Source: an uncultured Acetatifactor sp. (GTDB lineage: Bacteria > Bacillota > Clostridia > Lachnospirales > Lachnospiraceae). Taken from it: 54,808 bases of DNA. The position numbers and the translations under genes were made by a program. The stretch lies in contig CANQBS010000009.1 in NCBI GenBank assembly GCA_947589075.1, forward strand, positions 1 to 54,808. The letters are read 5' to 3'. A model generated the notes under the pieces. It saw nothing but the letters and a program-made list of their open reading frames with translations. It searched no databases and was not told the DNA's origin. Position 1 is the first letter of the stretch; each line of letters opens with the position of its first letter. This document shows, piece after piece, positions 1 through 8,900 of the stretch.

Positions 1-364
1 CCAAGGGGCGGGGCAGCGTACCCAAAAGGGCGGGGGCGGGGGCTTAACAAGCGAGTACTGCTGGACACAGGAAGCCTTCCGGCGATTTAAAAGGTGAGCG
101 GTACAGGACACTGGTGCGACCTTAATACATCAGTGGTCTTGGCACTCTAAATACCAGTGAAATTTTTGGTGGGGCAAAAATCCTGGTTAAAAGCTTAGAA
201 AAGTCTGCTACTCAGGGCGAAGGGGGGAATTTTTTCCCTTTGATGGGTGAGAGGGGAAGGACACGGGCGGCAAGAGGGGAAGGGGCGGCGGCACGGCGAA
301 GGGCGGGGCGAAAAAACCCCGCCCTTCGAATGGCGATCTTGGCTGGAGCGGAATATTGGGCATC

Positions 365-389
365 AAAAAGCCCCGCCTTGCGGCGGGGG
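365..389 (-). terminator. Rho-independent terminator-like hairpin, leftward
   Basis: Read on the minus strand, CCCCGCC and GGCGGGG pair around a 4-base loop and are followed by TTTTT. A second GC-rich hairpin (301-324, arms GGGCGGGG and CCCCGCCC) lies just beyond. Confidence 0.6.
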
Positions 390-430
390 GAGTCTTATGA
401 GGGGATGCTGGGATGGGGTGCGCTGGGGCG

Positions 431-474
431 AAAATAAAAAAGGAAAAAGGCTAAAGAAAATGTCCTTTAGCCTT
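431..474 (-). terminator. Rho-independent terminator, leftward
   Basis: The arms AAGGCTAAAG (447-456) and CTTTAGCCTT (465-474) are perfect inverted repeats. On the minus strand the stem is followed by a T-rich stretch. It would end transcripts coming from the 500-1400 repeat tract. Confidence 0.65.
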
Positions 475-560
475 AAATCCTGTTCCCTATTACATTACCC
501 CCTTCTTACTCGCTTGTAATTCATTCTCAAGTGGCCACTGTGAATTGCTCGTTCAAGGGT

Positions 561-1245
561 GACTCGTTTGGGTTGGGGTACCTATATCCGTTTTTACTCC
601 CTCCTTACGTCCTCTCGTCCCTAACTTAGTCTAGCTGTCTCTTCCACCTTTGGTTGGGAAATTTTGGTGGAAGATACCCCTCGGACACATGGAGTGCTTT
701 TACCCCTCGAATCCCTCGGGAGAAGGATACCTGGGGGCAGAAAAAATATTAAAAAATTTAAAAAATTCTCATACTCTGGTTTTCGGCTCTAGTTTTTCTG
801 CCTTGCGGCTTAGAGTGCCTCCTTTCCCTCCCTTTCCCTGCGCCTCTGTATTCCTTTTTCTGCTCCACTTCGTCCTTGCTCGGATTGTTCGGGTTGTCTA
901 CCTTTATCCGTCACCCCCTGGTCTTCTCAGAATGCTACGCATCCACATTAGTGACCAAATTCACCCTCACCTAGTCTGGTATTCCGTTGGGCAAGTACCC
1001 CTCGGACACTCATAAAGTGTACAAAGATTCCTTTCCCTCCTTTCCCCAAGCCTGCCATATTTCCTTGTCTGCCTTACCTCGTCACTGCTCGGACTGAGTA
1101 CGTATATCCGTGCCCCTTCATCCTTCTCATAAAGGTACACTCTCACATCAGTGAACAAAATCCTTTCTTTCTTAATGAAAATTCTGTCGAACAAATACTC
1201 CTTGGGTACTAAGAAATATTTCCTGTCTGACTTCCATGGGAAAAG
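561..1245. repeat. Three degenerate direct repeats of about 200 bp
   Basis: Related blocks align on a TATCCG core at 585, 905 and 1105. The second and third copies match best: TGCTCGGA(C/T)TG at 878 and 1086, then CTTCTCA, CACAT(T/C)AGTGA and other words in the same order, 208 bp apart. TACCCCTCGGACAC recurs at 675 and 996. In the minus-strand frame the third copy is open while the second has stops, so these may be decayed copies of one small coding or RNA unit. Confidence 0.55.
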
Positions 1246-1260
1246 GGTAACTGGCGACAT
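967..1260 (-). pseudogene. Possible decayed small ORF within the repeats
   Basis: A 97-codon open frame on the minus strand, rich in charged residues (an EKDEGAR stretch and a SSDEVRQ stretch). A related but stop-interrupted sequence is encoded about 208 bp further left, where a KDEVEQ stretch can be read. No Shine-Dalgarno sequence precedes the ATG. I do not recognise a family. It may be a remnant, or a shadow of a structured RNA repeat. It is listed only because the same frame seems to recur in the neighbouring copy. Confidence 0.2.
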
Positions 1261-1411
1261 TTTTAGAGAACATTAGAAATTTTTTGCGGCTTCTTACTTA
1301 GGGTTTTCAGCGGCCTTACATGGGGCCATGTACCCCTTGGTTTCAAAGGAAAATTCTGAAATTTGACTACATTTTTGTCAAAAACGCACTTTTTTGAATC
1401 ACCGCCCCAAA

Positions 1412-1446
1412 AGAAAAAGGCCAGCGGGTTTTGCTTGCCACTGGCC
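1412..1446 (-). terminator. Terminator after the four-gene minus-strand block
   Basis: The inverted repeat GGCCAG(C)G and GC(C)ACTGGCC spans 1419-1446, and the minus-strand product ends in a TTTTTCTTTT tract. It lies just past the stop codon of the gene ending at 1469. Confidence 0.7.
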
Positions 1447-1468
1447 TTGAAACAGACACTATTAAATT

Positions 1469-1762
1469 TTAACTCCCGCCCTGCGCCTTCGTGGCGATGC
1501 CCTTTGGATACCCCTGGGCCTGCATTTTTGCAGCCTCCTCCAGCATATCAAGAATCCCGCCATTTATTACCTCGCCGACAGCCTCCTCATACCGCCTGGT
1601 CAACTTGAGTATCGGCTCGAGTGCCTCCTCCTCATAAGCAGATCGCTCCGTCTGGTTGAACTCCTTGACCTTCTCATACTCCTTCGTCCAAAGCATGAGC
1701 AGCTTCGTCATATTCCTGCAGGCATACATACGCTTGTATAACAATTCCTCAGACACCTTCAT
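1469..1762 (-). CDS. Hypothetical helical protein (97 aa)
   Basis: Not recognised. The predicted product is highly charged and probably all helical, with no signal peptide or membrane segment. The ATG at 1762 is preceded by AAGGAGG with good spacing. It is the last gene of a minus-strand block (3539 to 1469), 14 bp after its neighbour, and a hairpin terminator follows. The co-directional spacing suggests one operon with the MerR-like protein and the 409-aa protein. It contains one TACCCC site (1509). Confidence 0.65.
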   Translation of the reverse strand: MKVSEELLYKRMYACRNMTKLLMLWTKEYEKVKEFNQTERSAYEEEALEPILKLTRRYEEAVGEVINGGILDMLEEAAKMQAQGYPKGIATKAQGGS

Positions 1763-1776
1763 TTTTTTCCTCCTTC

Positions 1777-2007
1777 TTACAACTCAAGCAATTCCTTCTT
1801 GAAGAAGAGGGCGTCCCTCATGCCGGAAAGGTAGGCGATCTCCGTCACTTTCGCAATGAATGCGGATGCAACCTCCTCCCTCTCCGGCGTAAGGCCGCCA
1901 TAAAACTCCTCCTCCAACTCCATGAACCCAGGGTCGTTGGCGCATGCCTTTTGGATTGACTCCTGGCATACCCCAGCGACCGCTTCCAACACTTCGCTAT
2001 TGTACAT
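1777..2007 (-). CDS. Hypothetical acidic protein (76 aa)
   Basis: Not recognised. The small acidic, mostly helical protein begins MYNSEVLEAV and has no cysteine pair pattern or membrane segment. GGAGGAGGGG precedes the ATG at 2007. It lies between the MerR-like gene (85-bp gap) and the 97-aa gene (14-bp gap) in the same block. Short acidic proteins of this size in mobile elements are often regulators or anti-defence proteins, but nothing in this sequence shows that. Confidence 0.6.
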   Translation of the reverse strand: MYNSEVLEAVAGVCQESIQKACANDPGFMELEEEFYGGLTPEREEVASAFIAKVTEIAYLSGMRDALFFKKELLEL

Positions 2008-2091
2008 TTTTTTTGCCCCTCCTCCGGGCTTGTCTGCCGTTATACCTCATTTTGCAGAAATTTGCAAGCCCTCCTGAGGAACTTCTTAAAA

Positions 2092-2286
2092 TCAGGCCTC
2101 GGCGGGCGAAGGGTCTTTAAAGCCCATCTTTTCACGCAGCTCCGTCACCTGGGCCTCCGAATAATAGAACCTCCCGGTGGGGGTTCTCACCGCTGGAACC
2201 AATATCCCCATCCTCTGCCAGTTATAAAGCGTACCCTTTGAAACGTGAAGCATTTTGCCGACCTCCGGCGTACTGTAATAAGTCAT
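2092..2286 (-). CDS. MerR-type small HTH protein (excisionase-like)
   Basis: A 64-residue protein that is nearly all one MerR/HTH_17-type winged helix: residues 2-25 (TYYSTPEVGKML...VSKGTLYNWQ) form the helix-turn-helix and residues 26-45 (GILVP...RTPTGRFYY) form the wing. It lacks the C-terminal effector domain of full MerR regulators. Stand-alone domains of this kind serve as excisionases or recombination directionality factors, or as small regulators in mobile elements. GGAGG precedes the ATG at 2286. It sits 23 bp after the 409-aa gene. The excisionase role is an inference. Confidence 0.75.
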   Translation of the reverse strand: MTYYSTPEVGKMLHVSKGTLYNWQRMGILVPAVRTPTGRFYYSEAQVTELREKMGFKDPSPAEA

Positions 2287-2309
2287 ATCGAAACCTCCAT
2301 TCTTTTTCT

Positions 2310-3539
2310 TTAAATTAACTGTTCAACAACATTACTGTAGACATCCGATGCCTCGGCGTCCGCATACAGGGAAATGACGAAGGAAGTGAAGTCCGTGAAC
2401 TTGTCGCTCAACGTACCCCTCTCCTCGGATGCCTCCTTGGCCTTCCCCTCGGCCTCCTGCGGCAGGTCTGCGGCACCTTCCTCCGGGTCGACAACGATGT
2501 CCAATTCCTTGATCATGTTGCTCGTCCGCCCACGGAAGTACCCCATGGCTGCCTTGTACTTCTCAATCATGCCTTTGTTCGCATACTCCTGGATCTGGAG
2601 AACCTTTTCGACGATCTCCCTGGAGACGTTCTGTATCTCACCGCAGGGATACTGTTCATTGGCGCTCCTGATGGCCAACTCCATGCTGTTGCCCTCCCTT
2701 ACCTTCTCGCAGATGAGCTTCAGCCCGTCATATACCCCCTGGCTCCCGTGGTTGATCAGGTAGAACGCCCTCGCCATCCTCTCGTTCCCGCTGTTGATCT
2801 CCTGGCCGCTTGTGAGCTTCTCCTGAACCAGCTCCACGGCGTAATACTTGTCCAAGTCCGCCCAGTCGCTGTCCGACAGGCCGTTCTCAGACAGGAAAAG
2901 CTGCCTTTCGTCCTCGAACCTCTGCCCGCAGTAGCTTTTCACAAGGTCATACTTGTCCTTGAAGGAAGCGTCGGCCCCGCCACGGTATATTACCCCGTCA
3001 GACCCGTACATCCCCACCCTGTAGAGATGCTTACCCCTGAGTTTCATCTCCATTACCAGGTGGGCTTCGTTCACCTCCCCCTTGTAACCTCCCTTGTCCA
3101 CCAACCGGCACACCTTACGCAGCTCGCCATACGCCTTGCTCGCCTTGGCGTAGTCTTCGGGATTCACCGTGAACCCCAGCGCACGCTTCCTGACGAGATA
3201 CCCGCTCACAGGGCGAACCGCCACCCTGGACACCGCATACACCGCCTTGGTGATGCAGTCGACCACCCTGTTGCCCGTGACGGGGGCATCAACGTCATCC
3301 AGCAGAATCCTGTGGGTGATGCCCATCACTAAAAGAAGCATTTCCTCCTCGGTGGGGGAGAAGCCCCACCTGATCCTCCAGAAGTTGCGGCTTACCGTCT
3401 GAACGCCCTCGATGTCCGTTAGGATCGAAAGCGCCTCGGCGAGCTTCATGCCGCCTTTCTCCCGGAATGCGAAGTTCAGAAGGTCGTCATGCGACCAACC
3501 CAGAACCTCGTACCTGGCCTTTAAGTCCTGATCCAGCAT
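2310..3539 (-). CDS. Unknown 409-aa element protein
   Basis: Not recognised. The ATG at 3539 (MLDQDLKARY) is chosen because AGGAAGGTG lies 7 bases upstream; a longer open frame to 3647 has no ribosome site. The product is soluble, with mixed helix and sheet predicted, and an acidic Glu/Ala-rich linker near residues 350-375 ahead of a short C-terminal helical segment. It heads the minus-strand block with the MerR-like protein. Its size and position would fit a replication initiator or regulator, but no diagnostic motif is visible. It contains five TACCCC sites. Confidence 0.7.
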   Translation of the reverse strand: MLDQDLKARYEVLGWSHDDLLNFAFREKGGMKLAEALSILTDIEGVQTVSRNFWRIRWGFSPTEEEMLLLVMGITHRILLDDVDAPVTGNRVVDCITKAVYAVSRVAVRPVSGYLVRKRALGFTVNPEDYAKASKAYGELRKVCRLVDKGGYKGEVNEAHLVMEMKLRGKHLYRVGMYGSDGVIYRGGADASFKDKYDLVKSYCGQRFEDERQLFLSENGLSDSDWADLDKYYAVELVQEKLTSGQEINSGNERMARAFYLINHGSQGVYDGLKLICEKVREGNSMELAIRSANEQYPCGEIQNVSREIVEKVLQIQEYANKGMIEKYKAAMGYFRGRTSNMIKELDIVVDPEEGAADLPQEAEGKAKEASEERGTLSDKFTDFTSFVISLYADAEASDVYSNVVEQLI

Positions 3540-4089
3540 TCTTAAACACCTTCCTTTCTTTCTTAAATTTTCCGGTGGATACCCCGAAGCCAATAGGTTT
3601 TCCACCGTACACCATGTATAAATAAACATTATATCCAGTGTTGGCAAACTCAGTCAGCTGCTCAGAATCGCCACGTACTGCGCCCCTTACCCTCCTGGCG
3701 TATATTGCCAGCCCGTTTGACTGGATGGCGGCTCCGGGGGCGGCGGGCGCAGGGCGGGCAGGACGGGCGGGGCGGCAGGACGGGGCGGGGCGGGGGAGCG
3801 GGAAGGCCACGTGCGCCGCCGTGTGCCCCCGTGTGCCACGGAAGGCCGGGGTGGGGCTGGTGGACGTGGGTAGCCCCCAGGGGGGCGTGTGCGCCCCGTG
3901 CGAAGCGTGGCGGGCATTCCGGGGGGCGTGTCGGCGGGGCGGGGCGGCGTGGGCGCAAAAAAAGGAAGCCCCCGAACCGAAATCCCGGCCAGGGGCTCCC
4001 GAAAAAGGAGAAAAAAGGAAGTAAAAAAATGAAACTTTTTTTCTTGAGACAATAAGAATAACCCCGCATTAAGACGCCGTAAACAAAAC
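3540..4089. other. G-rich gene-free tract between two operons
   Basis: From about 3725 to 3955 the plus strand is extremely G-rich, with repeated GGGCGGGG and GGACGGGGC-type words and many runs of three or more G, so it could form G-quadruplexes on that strand. Open frames here are compositional artefacts with no ribosome sites. The tract separates the end of the sortase operon from the start of the unknown 409-aa gene and probably holds the promoter of the latter (3540-3700). Confidence 0.6.
3957..4001 (-). terminator. Terminator of the surface-display operon
   Basis: On the minus strand, GGGAGCCCC pairs with GGGGGCTTCC and is followed by TTTTTTT (plus-strand A run at 3958-3964). It lies about 90 bp past the sortase stop codon. 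Confidence 0.75.
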
Positions 4090-4953
4090 TCAGCCGCCCA
4101 ACATGACTGCCTCGGTTTCAGGGTGACTCGGCTCGCCGCCTTCCACCTTCCTGAACAGAACCGCCAGCCTGCCATTGTTCGTGTGGTATGAACAAGTGAC
4201 CAGCTCCAGAAGGGAGTCGCCGTACCCCACGGAGCCGAGGTCTTCATACTCCGCAAGGCCCTTCACGCCTGACAGGTACTCTGCGAACTGGGCCTCCGTC
4301 ACATCCCCCTTGTAATCGTAAAAAGCAAAATCCCCTTCCGGCACGCCGACCCTCGCCCTGAAAACGGCTACCAGCTCATACTGGCATTTCTCATACAGGG
4401 TGTCCACGGATATCACTGAATGGGCCTCCCTGTATTCCTCCTTCAGATACCCGTCCAGGGTGCCGAACATGGACTTGTCACGCATTTTGTGGCCATATAC
4501 CACGGAGATACCCCCTTCGCCAAGGCGGCTCTCCGGGCTCAGGAACAGCGTGCCCGCCTTGCTTTCCTTACCGCTGAAATCACGCCGCAGGTAATAGTCT
4601 GGCTCCTCCGGCTGCACCAGCGGGTAGTCGATTTTCTCGCTTACCCGGAGCCACCCTGCCATGTCCCCGTTTATTTCATACAGGCTGCGGTATTCCCCAA
4701 GCATGACTGGCTCCTCCTGCACGGCCTCGTCCTCCGGTGGCAGGCACGTGGCAGGCTCCTCCCGCACAGAGCCAACGTCCACGGCGGCTTGCCCTTCTTC
4801 CTGGGAAGTGCCCTGTTTTACAATGGTTTTCAAATCCTTGTACATCCTGGCTGATGCGGCGGCTGCCCGCTCTGACCTGACATAAGCCTGCCATGACAGC
4901 AGTACCCCGACCAAAACCACGGATACAATCACACGGTACACGTTCTTCCTCAT
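4090..4953 (-). CDS. Class B sortase
   Basis: Membrane-anchored cysteine transpeptidase that would join a surface protein to peptidoglycan. The N-terminal signal anchor covers residues 8-26, followed by a linker and the sortase fold from about residue 85 (MAGWLRVSEKIDYPLVQ). The catalytic residues are visible: His in VVYGHKM, Cys in LVTCSYHTN and Arg in LAVLFRK. Length (287 aa) is normal for class B. The start overlaps the LCP gene by ATGA (4950-4953), so the two are translationally coupled. The likely substrate is the 1445-aa repeat protein two genes upstream in the same operon. Class B assignment rests on the TCSYH motif and overall order. Confidence 0.9.
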   Translation of the reverse strand: MRKNVYRVIVSVVLVGVLLSWQAYVRSERAAAASARMYKDLKTIVKQGTSQEEGQAAVDVGSVREEPATCLPPEDEAVQEEPVMLGEYRSLYEINGDMAGWLRVSEKIDYPLVQPEEPDYYLRRDFSGKESKAGTLFLSPESRLGEGGISVVYGHKMRDKSMFGTLDGYLKEEYREAHSVISVDTLYEKCQYELVAVFRARVGVPEGDFAFYDYKGDVTEAQFAEYLSGVKGLAEYEDLGSVGYGDSLLELVTCSYHTNNGRLAVLFRKVEGGEPSHPETEAVMLGG

Positions 4954-5867
4954 TCATTTTCACCCCCTAACAACAGGCCAACGGCCTCCAAAGACTCCAC
5001 ACTGGGCGTAAAGGCGATATGGCCATCCAAATCCCAGTAACTTCCATCCAACGCCACGAAACTCCCATCATCCAACGCACACTTCCCAAGGAACGGCATG
5101 ACTGACAGCGCATCCAGTACCCCCAAGTCCGTGCATACGTCGCCTTCCAGCGCCTTCCACAGGCCAAGCGCCTTGAAGGGGGAACTCCCCAGCACCTCCC
5201 TGAGCCTCCCGTACATGGCCTCCATGAACGTGCCGATGCGCCCCATCCTGTCCACAGACCCGTCCAGGCGGCCTTTGTCCCTGTACCTCAAGAAAGCCTT
5301 CAATCTGTAGTCATTCATTTCAACATCAGCCCCCTCTTCAAATTCTGACAGGGCGTATGTATAGTCCTCGTCCATGTGGACGACTACTCCCCCTAAATAC
5401 TGGTTTAACGTATACAAAGCCTGGATGTTTGCCGCCACGTAGCCATCCAGGCGTACCCCGAGAAGCCCCTCGACCTGGGCCTCCACCAGCCTGCAGGAGA
5501 AGCCTTCACCGTCACCCATCGCATACTGAAGGCAAAGCTGGCCTTCCTCCTGCCCGAGGTACGTTCCCTTTGCGCTGTACTTCTCCAGCATCACCAGCGT
5601 GTCCCTCGGGATGGACACAACCACCGCCTCCCCTGTGCCCGTGTCGAGCGATGCCACCGCCAGGAAGTCCGCCTGGCCAACGGAATTTGTCTCACCATCC
5701 CTCTGGCCCATGGGCTCCACCTTGTCCACCCCGATCAGAAGGACATTCACCTTCGAGTCCGCATACATCCCGACGTGGTAGAAAATTCCGACAACGAGGG
5801 CAATCGACACGAACACAACTGCGGCTGCCAAAAAATACCTTTTGTTTTTCTTAAGCACCTTTCCCAT
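4950..5867 (-). CDS. LytR-CpsA-Psr (LCP) family protein
   Basis: LCP enzymes transfer lipid-linked glycopolymers to peptidoglycan or proteins at the outer membrane face. A TM anchor lies at residues 11-31, followed by the LCP core: VLLIGVD near residue 42, a conserved Asp (GQADFLAVASLD) and SIPRDT near residue 85. An Arg/Asp-rich helix (AFLRYRDKG...DRMGRI) follows near residue 195. At 305 aa the length is typical. AAAGGAGG precedes the ATG at 5867. It lies between the giant surface protein and the sortase. Its place in the cassette suggests it decorates the surface protein or the wall with glycans; that role is inferred. Confidence 0.88.
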   Translation of the reverse strand: MGKVLKKNKRYFLAAAVVFVSIALVVGIFYHVGMYADSKVNVLLIGVDKVEPMGQRDGETNSVGQADFLAVASLDTGTGEAVVVSIPRDTLVMLEKYSAKGTYLGQEEGQLCLQYAMGDGEGFSCRLVEAQVEGLLGVRLDGYVAANIQALYTLNQYLGGVVVHMDEDYTYALSEFEEGADVEMNDYRLKAFLRYRDKGRLDGSVDRMGRIGTFMEAMYGRLREVLGSSPFKALGLWKALEGDVCTDLGVLDALSVMPFLGKCALDDGSFVALDGSYWDLDGHIAFTPSVESLEAVGLLLGGENE

Positions 5868-5891
5868 GCCAAGCCTCCTTTAAATTCCTTT

Positions 5892-5919
5892 AAAAAGAAG
5901 GGGCCGCCGGAGCAGCCCC
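5892..5919 (-). terminator. Intra-operon hairpin/attenuator
   Basis: GGGGCTGC and GCGGCCCC pair on the minus strand around a 4-base loop, followed by TTCTTTTTA. It lies between the surface-protein stop and the LCP start, so it may lower expression of the LCP and sortase genes relative to the abundant surface protein. Confidence 0.7.
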
Positions 5920-5934
5920 CTCATGTGTCCCCCT

Positions 5935-8900
5935 TTACCGCCTGCGTCCAAAAAAGATAATGAAGATCAATACGAGCGCAAGGACAAAGGGAAGCGCATC
6001 CTCATCGTAATAGCCCATCTTCGGCTCCTCATACGTCCAAACAGCCTTCAGGGTGACGCTGGCTCCCGGCACGGTGTAGGAAGTGCCGCAATCCCCGCCA
6101 TCCAAGCTCCAGCCGCCGAAGAGATACCCCTTACGCTGCGGGGTCGGCAGCTCGATTACGTCGCCTTCCTCCGCCCAGTACTCCGACTGCGCAAGCGGGT
6201 CGCCGCCGTTCACATCGAGGGATACCTTATACCTCCGTGCAAAATCCTCGGTCAAACGCCCGTTCCTTTCCTTCACCCACTTTGCCTTGAGGGTGACGTC
6301 GCCATCCGGGGTGAAGCCGTTGAAGTATGAGCGTCCAGTCGCCTCGTCCTCCCAGCCGACGAAAACGTACCCTTCACGGGCGGGGGTGGGGAGCGTTGCA
6401 GAGCCGCCGCCTTCCACGTCCAAGGACGTGTCAACTACCCCTGAACCGCCATTAGGGTCGAGGTTCACATGGAACACCGTTTTTCCCTCGTCTTCCGGGG
6501 CGGCGGGAGTGGTACTTCCTTCATCACCTGACCCGCTGGGCTCGGTTGGAGTGGTGCCTGGCTGGCTTCCTTCATCACTGGGCTTGCTGGGCTCAGTTGG
6601 AGTAGTACCCCCTTCATCACCTGGCTTACTCGGCTCGGTGGGAGTGGTACTTCCTTCGTCACCTGGCTTACTGGGCTCGGTTGGAGTGGTGGGAGTGGTG
6701 CCTCCTGGCGTACCCCCTTCATCACCTGGCTTACTCGGCTCGGTGGGAGTGGTGGGAGTGGTACCTGGCCCGTCCTCCTCGTCACCTGACCCGCTGGGCT
6801 CCGGCGGATTGCTCGGAGTGACTGGCGGGTTCTCCTTCTTCCAGGTCGCCCTTACAACGAAGGAGTTCGCCACCGCATATTCCTCAATCTTCTTCGCATC
6901 CTCCGCACCGAAATGATACGGCGAAGGGGGAAACTCCCAGTACACCGTGCGGAAGTTTGCGTTGACCTCCGGATTGTAGAAGTAACCGTTTCCAACTCCG
7001 GGGGCACCGACCTCCCAACCGTCAAAGACGTACCCCTCACGTGTGGGAGCCTGCGGGCCGACACCATAGGTCTGAACCACCGAACAATAATCATACCTCG
7101 CGTCGGAGAGCACTCCCCTTTCAGTCTTCACGTCATATGAATCGGCGTCATCCAAAGTGTCCACACTACCAATAAAATCAACCAGCCGCTTCACGGCCTT
7201 GTCCCCCGAATAAGAATCATAATACCCCTTCGGGATTGTGCCGCCAGCCGCCTCCACCGTGGCAGTGGGCGACCAGATGGCGTACAGGGTGACGTCCCCT
7301 GTCACGGTGTACACCAGCCTGAAATCCGTGAGGGAACCATTGTGACCATGGGAGCCGCTATTGGTGAAAGACACCTTCTCGGATGCCCGCCAGAACATGA
7401 ACATGACGTCCCCGTCATGCGTCGGGGTGGGCAGCTGGATTTCCTCGCCGTACCTGCACTTCAGCACGGGGTTCTCAAGGGGGTTACCCCCGGCAACGTC
7501 AAACGTCACCGTGTACTCCTGCTCCGCCCACTGCGCCTTCAATACAACGTCATTCTCAGGGGTAAAACTTCCCTCGTAGACCTTTCCACTGGCCTCATCC
7601 TTCCAACCCTTGAACTCGAAGCCCTCCTTGGTGGGGGTGGGAAGCTCGACTGAATCACCTTCCTCAACCTTCAGGCTGGAATCCGTTACCCCCTGTCCGC
7701 CATCGGGATCCAAGGTGACGTTGAAATACAGGGTGTTGTCATGGTAAAGGCTGTCATACACGGTTTTAAACAACATTACCTCGTCATGGGTCACCTCATA
7801 CCCCACGGCGGTTGCATAGAATTTACCAGTGGACTTCTCCACCCAGCCGGGGAAGTCTGACATTCTCTCCGCCCAGCTTACATCGGTGTATTCCACCTTT
7901 TCGCCGGGGCGATACCACTCTGTGCGGCCTCCATAAGCATACCTACTAAACATGACTGAGTACATCTTTTCAAAAATGGCCTTGACAGTTGTGTCCTCTG
8001 TCATTTCAAAGCCGTAACTTGCAGGCTTCTGCTCGCCGTTCACAATCCAGCCTGTCAAACGCAAGTCATCCTTCTTGGGGTTGGTTGCCACACTATTGTA
8101 ATTGGCAGTGATATAGCTTTCCGCCAAACTCACTCGCTTTCCATAAGGTATTTTTACCTCTACCTTGCCATACTCACCTTTGGGATACCCCTGGTCGGGA
8201 AGGTTGCAGGTCACTGTACCCCCGTCCATGTCCAAGGTGAGGGTTACCATCCTCGTATCCCACTGCGCCTTGATCGTCATGTCCTCCGTCATCACAAACG
8301 TATAGCCAAAGGACTGTGGCTCGCCGTTTACAAACCAACCTAACATTGGAAATGAACCATGTCTAGGATTAGTTGCCACAAAGGAAAAGTTAACAGCGAT
8401 GCCAGCTCTATCCAGCAGTAAGCTGCACCCGTAAGGAACCTTTATCTCGACATTACTGTAGGACTGCTTCTGATAGTTCACGAATCCCCCGTCCATGTCC
8501 ACCGTGAGGGTCAACTCCTTCGCCTTCCACTGCGCCTTGAGGGTCACGTCCTTTCCTGCGACCTTGTAACTGTCCGTGTACAGGCCGCCAGTCGCCTCGT
8601 CCTTCCAACCTTCGAAATCATACCCCTTCTTTGTCGGCGTGGGAAGCTTTACGCTCTCGCCAGGCCTACCACACAACTCGCTTTCATCAAGGGGATCTCC
8701 GCCGTTTACGTCTAGGGTCACTTTGTAGTTGTTCCTCATTAGATAAACGTCGAACCTGGTTTCCCCTATGCAGTACAAGATGTTCCCATCGGGGTCTTTG
8801 TATAAATCTGCGCTCCTGACCTCGCCATCCTTCACTTCCTCGGGAAACTCAATGGTGAAAGTCTTGTCCCTCAAAGGGGCGCCAAAGTCTGGCGCAACCT

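Larger units (their letters stand above)
1..1406. other. Gene-free left tract of the element
   Basis: I see no convincing gene here: the short open frames lack ribosome binding sites and are low-complexity or G-rich. The tract holds G-rich blocks (about 1-50 and 240-395), strong hairpins at 301-324 and 370-389, two minus-strand terminator-like structures, and degenerate direct repeats from about 560 to 1245. The stacked minus-strand terminators suggest that a leftward transcript crosses this tract. Confidence 0.6.

Noticed and set aside
240..519. Small ORFs in the left tract
   Set aside because: They are G-rich composition artefacts with no ribosome sites and lie over hairpins.
3638..4256. 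Several overlapping ORFs of 107-189 codons on both strands
   Set aside because: The high GC content removes stop codons. The Pro/Arg/Gly-rich translations and lack of ribosome sites show they are shadows.
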